Positions 57,468-64,000 of a stretch of DNA of 64,000 nt are shown piece by piece. Each line of letters begins with the position of its first letter. Positions within the stretch are counted from its first letter, which is position 1. A program made the translations under genes and the position numbers. This DNA is from Methylomonas fluvii (lineage in GTDB: Bacteria; Pseudomonadota; Gammaproteobacteria; Methylococcales; Methylomonadaceae). The notes below the pieces were generated by a model that saw only the letters and a program-made list of their open reading frames with translations, did not search any database and was not told where the DNA came from. The DNA lies in contig NZ_JACXST010000003.1 of NCBI RefSeq assembly GCF_014850975.1, positions 992,001 through 1,056,000 on the forward strand, read 5' to 3'.

Positions 57468-58319
57468 ATGGCAAAATCCTTATATCAACTGTTAAACATA
57501 CCCGAGTCCGCCAACGACCAGCAAATCCATCGCGCTTTCAAGGATATTGAACGGCATTGCTCACAGCGCGAATACGATTCCGCGATTGAGACGCTGAACC
57601 GAGCGAGAGAAGCATTTGTGATCCTGTCCGATAGTAATCGGCGCATCGCCTATGATCGAAAATTAGCAGCCAGCCGCTTACCACCGCAGGACCTATCGCC
57701 ACCCGCCGCTATTAACAGCCACCCCGCATCACAATGGTTGCAACGAGTAGCGATTGCCGCCTTGTTGCTATTTCCAATTGGCTCTTGGCTTTATCACAAT
57801 CATCAGCAAATCAAACAACAAGCCGAACTAGAGCGCATCCAAAATGACAAGTCTATTGCTGCCGCCGAGTTGTTAAACAGCCAGCAAGAGCGGGCGTTAC
57901 GCGAAAATCAACAGATTAGCGCTCAATACCAAAATGAACAGGCAGCCAAGCGCGCGGAAATGGAATTAAGGCTCAGGCAACAGCAGTTGGATGATGCCAG
58001 AATGCTGACCGAGCAACAGCTGCAAAACCAAGCTCGCGGCCTGGATTTAATGGAAAAACGTCTGAACACAGACGCGCGCGCACAAGAACAAAACATCGCC
58101 GAACGCCAAGCCGAACTGCAATACCAAAAACCAGCCATGGCGATGGCCTTACAAGAGCAAAAAGACCAACATCTGGCCCTGCAGCGGCAAAGATCCCTGA
58201 AGCAACACGATGAAAACATAGCCAGCATCAATAGTCTGCGGGCGGCACGTTTAAAAGCCTACGACCGTGATCACGGCAATGGCGGCATAAGCACCTCAAA
58301 CCCGGCCGTCGATCCTTAA
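57468..58319 (+). CDS. J-domain-like membrane protein with coiled coil
   Basis: This 283-residue protein is read from the ATG at 57468 (GGGAG site upstream). The N-terminal 70 residues (AKSLYQLLNIPESANDQQIHRAFKDIERH...AREAFVILSDSNRRIAYDRKL) have the helix pattern of a DnaJ J-domain, but the HPD tripeptide that stimulates Hsp70 is absent. A single membrane helix (WLQRVAIAALLLFPIGSWLY, about residues 88-107) is followed by a long Gln/Glu/Ala coiled coil to about residue 255. It precedes hprA by 56 bp. Confidence 0.65.
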   Translation: MAKSLYQLLNIPESANDQQIHRAFKDIERHCSQREYDSAIETLNRAREAFVILSDSNRRIAYDRKLAASRLPPQDLSPPAAINSHPASQWLQRVAIAALLLFPIGSWLYHNHQQIKQQAELERIQNDKSIAAAELLNSQQERALRENQQISAQYQNEQAAKRAEMELRLRQQQLDDARMLTEQQLQNQARGLDLMEKRLNTDARAQEQNIAERQAELQYQKPAMAMALQEQKDQHLALQRQRSLKQHDENIASINSLRAARLKAYDRDHGNGGISTSNPAVDP

Positions 58320-58375
58320 TCGCTCGCAACCGATTCCAAACTGAAAGTACCTGAAGTTTTACGATAGGAAATCCA

Positions 58376-59347
58376 ATGAACAAACCCAAAGTCCTGCTGA
58401 GCCGCCGGTGGCCGGCAAGTGTTGAAGCCAAATTACAAGCGCTTTACGACGTCACATTGAATATCGACGACCATCCCTTGAGCGCTGACGAATTTAGGTT
58501 AGCTTTACAAAATTACGATGCGGTGTGCCCCAGCGTTTGCGATTCCCTACCGGCCGAGGTGCTGAATGCCGCGAACAAGCGCTGCAAAATTCTGGGAAAC
58601 TTTGGCGTGGGTTATAACCATATCGATATTGCCGCCGCCAGACAGCAAGGCCTAATCGTCACCAATACGCCCGGCGTGTTGACGCAAAGCACCGCCGATA
58701 TTGCGATGACTTTGTTACTGATGTCGGCGCGGCGCGGCGCCGAGGGCGATAGGCTGGTGCGCGCCGGTGCGTGGACCGGCTGGTGCCCGACCCATATGAT
58801 GAGCAGCGACGTGACCGGCGCCACGCTCGGATTAGTCGGATTCGGCCGCATCGCCCAAGCCATGGCGCGCAAAGCGCATCACGGCTTTGGCATGAAAATC
58901 TTGTATCTCAAGCCCAGTCCGGCCGACCCCGCCGTCGTTGACGAACTAAAGGCGGAGCGTTGCGACAGCCTGGAAGAACTATTACCGCAATGCGATTACG
59001 TGTCGCTACATTGTCCGGGCGGCAACGAAACCCGGCATTTAATCAATGAAAAAACCTTGAATTTAATGAAACCCACCGCACATTTAGTTAATACCGCGCG
59101 CGGCGATGTGGTGGACAGCAAGGCCTTGATCAAAGCCTTGCAAGAAAAACGCATTGCCGGCGCCGGCCTGGATGTTTACGAAGGCGAGCCCAACATAGAT
59201 CCGGGCTTTTTGACGCTGGAAAACGCCGCGCTCCTCCCCCACTTGGGCAGCGCCACGATTGCAACGCGCACCGCGATGGGGGAGAAGGTGGTGGCGAATC
59301 TTAAGGCTTATTTCTCAGGAAAAGATATACCGGATCGTGTTGCTTAA
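58376..59347 (+). CDS. hprA: hydroxypyruvate reductase / D-glycerate dehydrogenase
   Basis: This 323-residue D-2-hydroxyacid dehydrogenase reduces hydroxypyruvate to D-glycerate, the last reduction of the serine-cycle branch. NAD(P)-binding is marked by GATLGLVGFGRIAQAMARKA, and the catalytic Arg, Glu and His are in VNTARGDVVDS, GLDVYEGEPN and LLPHLGSAT. AGGA lies about 8 bases before the ATG. A diverged fragment of the same gene type lies at 63228-63332. Confidence 0.92.
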   Translation: MNKPKVLLSRRWPASVEAKLQALYDVTLNIDDHPLSADEFRLALQNYDAVCPSVCDSLPAEVLNAANKRCKILGNFGVGYNHIDIAAARQQGLIVTNTPGVLTQSTADIAMTLLLMSARRGAEGDRLVRAGAWTGWCPTHMMSSDVTGATLGLVGFGRIAQAMARKAHHGFGMKILYLKPSPADPAVVDELKAERCDSLEELLPQCDYVSLHCPGGNETRHLINEKTLNLMKPTAHLVNTARGDVVDSKALIKALQEKRIAGAGLDVYEGEPNIDPGFLTLENAALLPHLGSATIATRTAMGEKVVANLKAYFSGKDIPDRVA

Positions 59348-59384
59348 AATCAGAGTACTTAGTCTTGTGAGGTAAAGGTATATC

Positions 59385-59406
59385 CCCGGCAAAGCCCCGG
59401 GGGGTA
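59385..59406. terminator. possible hairpin between hprA and the convergent passenger-like gene
   Basis: CCCCGG-CAAAGCC-CCGGGG near 59385-59403 forms a short G+C stem between two convergent genes. No T run follows on either side. Weak call. Confidence 0.3.
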
Positions 59407-59470
59407 TGTTGTGAACTGCTTAAAGCGGTGCTCACAGGTATGTTTCAAACCTCGTAAGCATATGAAACCA

Positions 59471-60580
59471 TCAAATCACACTCAATTTTAGGCTGGTGCC
59501 ATCATTGTCAAAATGCCATTGCCGACCTGTTGGTAGTTGAGGCAAAATCAGGTTGGCTTGGTTAAAATCATCCGTGCCAATGCCGTTAGCGGTGATTATG
59601 GTGAAACTGTTGCCTATATTAGGCATAAAGCCATTTTTCAGGCTGATGGCGATTTTGGCGCCACCAACAATGTAAGCCTCGCCGTTAACGTGCAGCTTGC
59701 TGTTATTGTTCAAGCCACCAATTACAAAGTTCAGTGTACCGTCACCGAATACTGAATAACCCATTTCAGGGGTTAGCGTCAATTCACCGAAAGGTGATGT
59801 GGAATTGCCGGGCGATATACTAAAACTGGCGTTCCATAATTGTTCAGGAAACTTTAATATCGTACCTGTTCCGGTCAGAATTCCTCCCTGGAAGTCAAGT
59901 AAACGTGATCCGAAAGTGCCGTTTACCTTAGTTTCGCCTTCAAATTGCTTGTAGCTGCCAGATTTGGTGGATATGAAATTGCATGTACTGCCCTGAGCAA
60001 TCTCAAAATATCCTCGGTTTTCTATTTCAGGCGCCTCAGAACCCTGCGATTGGCATAGATTTACTCCATTATTGCGGTCTATTATGAATTTGCCGGTAAC
60101 CTTATTATCAATTTTGCCCCAGAATATATATGTCCAAGGCATATAGTCCTTTGCTGGGCGAAATTGTCCACCAATTGTTTGAGGATCTAAGGCGATATTT
60201 TCACCTACAGCGTTAGTTATAGCAATGGTGCCGGAGTTTTCGATCAGCGCTTGGGTTCCTTGTTTGTAACAATCAAAATATCCGCCGATAGCAATATATC
60301 CCTTGGCATAGTTGACCAATTTTTTCCCTGAACAAGTGATTTTTGACGGCAAAAAAATACTTCCATAGTTTTCTAGTAATACAGGCAAATAATCATCAGT
60401 TTCACCAAGTACTAGTCCACGATTTATTATATTATCAAAGCCCGGGCTTGATAAACCCGTTATGGTTTGATTGACTTCAATAGTATACGGTGATGCAAAA
60501 GCTTGACTACCGGACAATATTAAATTCGCAACTATTAGCGTTGATTTTATATTGTCATTTAAATGTTTTGATTTTTTCAT
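59471..60580 (-). CDS. secreted autotransporter-passenger-like protein without barrel
   Basis: This 369-residue protein has a signal peptide (KSTLIVANLILSGSQAFA) and beta-helix-like blocks: IINRGLVLGE, ENYGSIFLPSK, ENSGTIAITNAVG, ENRGYFEIAQGSTCNF and ILTGTGTILKFPEQLWNASFSISPGNS. The ENxG(x)I/F repeats and the SPGNS motif are typical of autotransporter passengers, but the outer-membrane barrel is missing and the chain ends soon after SFTIITANG. It may be released, be a decayed gene or use another exporter. Codons are A+T-rich. Confidence 0.6.
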   Translation of the reverse strand: MKKSKHLNDNIKSTLIVANLILSGSQAFASPYTIEVNQTITGLSSPGFDNIINRGLVLGETDDYLPVLLENYGSIFLPSKITCSGKKLVNYAKGYIAIGGYFDCYKQGTQALIENSGTIAITNAVGENIALDPQTIGGQFRPAKDYMPWTYIFWGKIDNKVTGKFIIDRNNGVNLCQSQGSEAPEIENRGYFEIAQGSTCNFISTKSGSYKQFEGETKVNGTFGSRLLDFQGGILTGTGTILKFPEQLWNASFSISPGNSTSPFGELTLTPEMGYSVFGDGTLNFVIGGLNNNSKLHVNGEAYIVGGAKIAISLKNGFMPNIGNSFTIITANGIGTDDFNQANLILPQLPTGRQWHFDNDGTSLKLSVI

Positions 60581-61046
60581 TAAATTTTCCTTATTTACTG
60601 ATTACGCTCAGCTCTTGATGGGGGATGCATAGCTATAACTAAATATTCATCCCCTTCCAGTGGCGATTTAAAGGCTTGTGAAACTTAGGTATTGTTGGGC
60701 TTCGCAACGAAACTTTTTTCTTTGCTACAAACTTGATAAATGGATATAACGCAGATACAACTGGTCAGCAGAAGTTTGCCACTAAGTTGCCGCAATATTC
60801 AGGCCCATTCCGTTATAAGTTATTGGCTGTGCAAATTTGCTTCCTTCAAGCACACTTAGAGAGATTTGCCATCCAAATGCAAGACAAAATCATCAACTTT
60901 AGGTGTGGGTAATACCCCAAAATGCGGCAAATGCCTTAGAGATAGAAATGGTTATTAGCGGGTTAGATACTCAATTCCAAGTCAACAAAATTCCATCGTT
61001 TTTTACTCAGCGATGATCGGTGCCGGAGTGACTTAAAAACCGTGTG
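60581..61046. other. A+T-rich intergenic region next to the IS graveyard
   Basis: Roughly 470 bases between the passenger-like gene and the IS110 remnant. No gene, tandem repeat or clear hairpin was found. Promoter elements of the passenger-like gene must lie in the first part. Confidence 0.35.
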
Positions 61047-61388
61047 TTATTGAATGGCTGATCGTGTTTTAACATGCCGTGAAATCGCATGCAGTGATTT
61101 ACGCATCATAGCGCAGGCGACTTGTAACGGTTTCCTGCAATTGTCGACCAAGTGCTGGAAATAAGCTTTGATATGGGGATCATCTTATTTGGCACTCAGA
61201 GTCGGCATATACAATGCCGAACCAATATGCCTGTTACCCACTTTGGATGGCGGCATTTTCTTATGCATACTTTTGCCCGGTTCAAAGGCCTTGGGATCTA
61301 GCTCGGCAAACTGACCCACTCGCGCTAGGACAGGTTCGACGGTAGTAACAACAGCTCGCCCATCAAAGCAATGGCGCGAGTTATAACT

Positions 61389-62775
61389 AAATCTGGTGTA
61401 CAGCCGGACTTGAAGAAAGGTGGCGCCCTCTGCTGAAATGAGATTGTCGAGATCGAATACCAGCAAAATGAGAGACGCCATGAGTAAAGATAATGCAAAA
61501 GAGTGGGATAGCGCTAGTGCGCTCAACGACCCTTTGACAGATTTGTTGAAGATGGGCGCTAAGGCCTTGATCCAACAGGCCGTTGAGGCGGAGTTACAAG
61601 CGTTTCTGGGCGAATATGCCAAGGTGACCGATTTACGGGGCCGACAAACGGTGGTGCGTAATGGCTATTTGCCGGAGCGGGAAATCGTGACGGGTGTGGG
61701 TAACGTGACGGTCAAAATCCCCAAGGTTCGAGATCGTTCTGGCGGCGGGGTCAAGTTCAACTCGTCGCTAGTGCCGCCGTATGTTCGCAAGGCCAAGCGG
61801 GTGGAAGCGGCATTGCCCTGGCTGTATTTGCGCGGTATATCGACGGGTGACATGCAGGACGCCTTGTCGGTCCTGCTGGGCACAGAGGCGAAAGGCTTGT
61901 CGCCAGCGGTGGTCAGTCGTTTGAAAGCGCAATGGGCCGAGGATTATCAAGCCTAGCATCGGCGGGATTTGTCGAATCAGCGCTATGTGTATGTGTGGGC
62001 CGACGGTATTTATTCGACCCTGCGCGGCGAAGATGACCGCTTGTGTCTGTTGGTGATCATTGGTGTCAATGAGCACGGTGAAAAGCGGCTTTTGGCGCTC
62101 TCGGATGGCTATCGAGAATCCAAGGCATCCTGGCTGAGCGTGTTGCAAGATTTGCAGACTCGCGGTTTACAGGACGCGCCGAAACTGGCCACCGGCGATG
62201 GGGCTCTGGGTTTCTGGGCGGCGGTGAATGAAACCTGGCCGCAGACACGGACGCAACGCTGCTGGGTGCATAAAACGGCGAATGTGCTGGCTGCATTACC
62301 GGATTCGATTCAGGCTAAAGCCAAGGCTGGCTTGAAAAATATCTGGCTGGCAGAAACCAAAGACCATGCCAGCAAAGCCTTTGACAGCTTCCGGCGTGAC
62401 TTTGAGGCCAAATACCCCAAAGCGGTCAATATTCTGGAAAAAGACCGTGAATCGTTACTGGCGTTTTACGATTTTCCCGCTGAACACTGGGTACACATCC
62501 GCACCACCAATCCGATCGAATCGAGCTTTGCGACCATTCGCCATCGGACAACGCGGACCAAGAACTGCGTGTCACGGAATTCGCTGCTAGGCCTAGTGTT
62601 CCAGTTGGCACTGACCGCCGAAAAAAGTTGGCGCAAGATACGCGGATTTAAACAACTACCGGATGTGATCAACGGCATTCGGTTTCAGGATGGCATTGCC
62701 GTCATTACTGAGTCGGATAAAGCGGCAGAAAATCAGCAGATCGCCGCCTGATTCAATTTGCCTATACACCAGATT
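61389..62775 (+). mobile_element. IS256-family element (1387 bp) inside the IS110 remnant
   Basis: Inverted ends AAATCTGGTGTA (61389-61400) and its complement (62764-62775) bracket an IS256-type transposase gene. Length and layout fit the family. No 8-9 bp target duplication could be found next to the ends, and the short word GCGCCATTG occurs on both flanks, so the junctions may have been rearranged. Confidence 0.8.
61480..62751 (+). pseudogene. IS256-family transposase with an internal stop
   Basis: A 423-codon frame from ATG 61480 (GAGAG upstream) is broken by TAG at 61954-61956 where relatives have Trp. The first part has MGAKALIQQAVEAELQAFLGEYAKVTD...VRNGYLPEREIVTGVGNVTVKIPKVRDRSGGGVKF...RLKAQWAEDYQA. 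The second has YVYVWADGIYSTLRGEDDRLCLLVIIGV (first catalytic Asp), TGDGALGFWAAV (second Asp) and RTTNPIESSFATIRHRTTRTKNC (Glu). Frame and spacing are otherwise intact, so a single nonsense change separates it from a full transposase. Confidence 0.9.
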
Positions 62776-63227
62776 TGACTATTTCTCCAATGGCGCTGGT
62801 TTGGGTAATGCCTGTGATGCTGGTAAAAAATTCAAAATACACGATAGCTCCGAGTGAGTCAGCCTTACTCCCAATCATCGCTTCCGCAGCCAACGCATTA
62901 ATGCGTTTTTCCAATGGACTGTCGCCAGCTTGGCATCGCACAGCAACGCCTTCGGGGTTTCCTGCGTCGCAATCAGGGCGTGCAGATGGTTTTGGCGGCG
63001 GCCTTCTGACCGGGCAGAGCATCAATACGACGAGCAAACCCGCGTAAAGCCAGGGTTTGATCGATGGTCGTGTCCAAGCGACAAAACCCATGCGCTCGAC
63101 ATATTCCACCAGGGTATTGGCATCGACAGCGTCGGTTTACTGTTTTTCATTAATACCTTGGCAAAGTGTTGCGAGGCCTCGGGATTGCCCCCATCACGGG
63201 AATACCGGCGTTATGCGACGCAATCAG

Positions 63228-63332
63228 TGGTAAATGCCTCACGCGGCGACGTGGTCGATAGCAAACCCTTGATGGCTAAGCGCATCGCCGGCGCCGGCCT
63301 GGACGTTTACGAAGGCGTAACCTAACATAGTC
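63228..63332 (+). pseudogene. diverged fragment of a hydroxypyruvate reductase gene
   Basis: The segment reads VVNASRGDVVDSKPLMAKRIAGAGLDVYEGV and matches residues about 239-276 of the HprA encoded at 58376-59347 (LVNTARGDVVDSKALIKALQEKRIAGAGLDVYEGE). It has a 12-bp in-frame deletion and mostly silent base differences (GAT/GAC, GTG GAC/GTC GAT). The rest of the gene is absent. One side abuts the IS110 remnant and the other the IS5-family element. Confidence 0.85.
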
Positions 63333-63459
63333 GCCCCTGAAAAGCCACAAATTCACGGCTAAAGCATTGAAACACAATAAATAATTGAAGAAAAAGACGG
63401 GCAATAATTGCAAGAAATTAGTAAAATAGATATTAATTTCTTGCAAATTTTTATCGAAA

Positions 63460-64000
63460 ATGAAGCCAAAATCCCAAGAAAGTAGCGGCCAAATCGATCT
63501 ATTCAACACACCACTGGCCGACCTGTTGAATCCGAAGCATGAGCTTTACCAACTGGCAAATTTGATCGATTGGAAAGTACTGGATGATGCGTTCGGTGAA
63601 TTTTTTACCGAGAACCAAGGCGCTCCGGCGTTGCCAACGCGTCTTATTGCCGGGCTTCATTACCTCAAACATGCGTTTGCACGCTCGGACGAAGCGGTCG
63701 TGGCACAGTGGCTTGAAAATCCCTATTGGCAATATTTTTGTGGCGAAGAGTATTTCCAACACCAGATACCTTGCCACCCCACGTCACTGACCTATTGGCG
63801 AAAACGGATCGGAGAAGAAGGTTGCGAGTGGATGTTATCGGTGACGATCCAGGCTGGCGTAGCCAGCAAGACCGTGAAGAAACAGGATTTTGAATCGGTG
63901 ACGGTTGATAGCACGGTGCAAGAGAAAGCCATCACGTATCCGACCGATGGAAAATTGTATGAACGCTGTCGCCAGCACATGGTACGTCTGGCTGAGCAGC
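63460..64000 (+). CDS. IS5-family transposase, cut by the window end
   Basis: The ATG at 63460 opens a frame that stays open to the last base (180 codons). It reads NTPLADLLNPKHELYQLANLIDWKVLDDAF, GAPALPTRLIAGLHYLKHAFARSDEAVVAQWLENPYWQYFCGE, FQHQIPCHPTSLTYWRKRIGEEG and SVTVDSTVQEKAITYPTDGKLYERC (first catalytic Asp), the IS5-type N-terminal and early catalytic part. It appears intact so far. The left end of the element probably lies near 63335-63345, right after the hprA fragment. Confidence 0.88.
   Translation, partial: MKPKSQESSGQIDLFNTPLADLLNPKHELYQLANLIDWKVLDDAFGEFFTENQGAPALPTRLIAGLHYLKHAFARSDEAVVAQWLENPYWQYFCGEEYFQHQIPCHPTSLTYWRKRIGEEGCEWMLSVTIQAGVASKTVKKQDFESVTVDSTVQEKAITYPTDGKLYERCRQHMVRLAEQ

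Larger units (their letters stand above)
61047..63226 (-). pseudogene. decayed IS110-family transposase, split by IS256
   Basis: Fragments of one IS110-type (DEDD/Transposase_20) protein are spread over several frames on both sides of the IS256. From the N-terminal side (higher coordinates) they are ASQHFAKVLMKNSK and DAVDANTLVEYVERMGFVAWTRPSI (about 63190-63040), LALRGFARRIDALPGQKAAAK, EKRINALAAEAMI and ITGITQTSAIGEI near 62785. Beyond the IS256 they are RAIALMGELLLLPSNLS, VGQFAELDPKAFEPGKSMHKKMPPSKVGNRHIGSALYMPTLSAK, then DDPHIKAYFQHLVDNCRKPLQVACAMMRKSLHAI to a stop at 61047-61049. There are several shifts and internal stops. Confidence 0.8.

Overview
The window looks like chromosomal DNA of a gammaproteobacterial methylotroph, most likely a Methylomonas-type methanotroph. 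This is inferred from gene content, because no rRNA or methane-oxidation gene is present. The strongest clue is a serine-cycle block at 51.8-59.3 kb: malate-CoA ligase (mtkA, mtkB), malyl-CoA lyase, serine-glyoxylate aminotransferase and hydroxypyruvate reductase. A Na+-pumping type oxaloacetate decarboxylase (oadGAB), a Bcp peroxiredoxin and a GcvR-type ACT protein fit a Gram-negative proteobacterium. No tRNA, rRNA, CRISPR array or phage module was seen.

Layout. 0.3-10.6 kb: OmpA-like lipoprotein, an Hsp70-like/DUF2760 pair, small secreted proteins, a GST, a spermidine-synthase-like protein and YgiQ. 10.6-26.8 kb: a long minus-strand surface-polysaccharide cluster with glycosyltransferases, a Wzx-type flippase, a sugar aminotransferase, an SDR epimerase and six methyltransferase-like proteins. 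Its centre is visibly A+T-rich. A decayed IS5-family element splits it into two blocks, and the downstream block is a seven-gene run joined by six consecutive 4-bp overlaps behind a 9-bp tandem repeat. 26.8-31.4 kb: oadGAB, bcp and gcvR-like. 31.4-35.1 kb: pgaBCD without pgaA. 35.5-38.5 kb: SulP transporter and a DUF2130 protein. 38.5-42.6 kb: a small accessory island holding an AAA ATPase plus TOPRIM-like gene pair (a defence-like pair), then a REP-associated transposase (RAYT) flanked by REP palindromes and broken by an IS3-family insertion with a 3-bp target duplication. 42.7-51.7 kb: CrtI-like oxidoreductase, CPA2 antiporter, a flavin-dependent halogenase-like protein and a large SNF2-type helicase.

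51.8-59.3 kb is the serine-cycle region. Malate is activated to malyl-CoA (MtkAB) and cleaved to acetyl-CoA and glyoxylate (Mcl). Glyoxylate accepts the amino group of serine (Sga), and the resulting hydroxypyruvate is reduced to glycerate (Hpr). A 113-bp palindromic repeat lies between mtkA and mcl. 59.5-64 kb: an autotransporter-passenger-like secreted protein, then an IS graveyard in which a decayed IS110-type transposase is split by an IS256-type element that itself carries a nonsense codon. Next to it is a diverged fragment of a second hydroxypyruvate reductase gene and the start of an IS5-family transposase that runs off the window.
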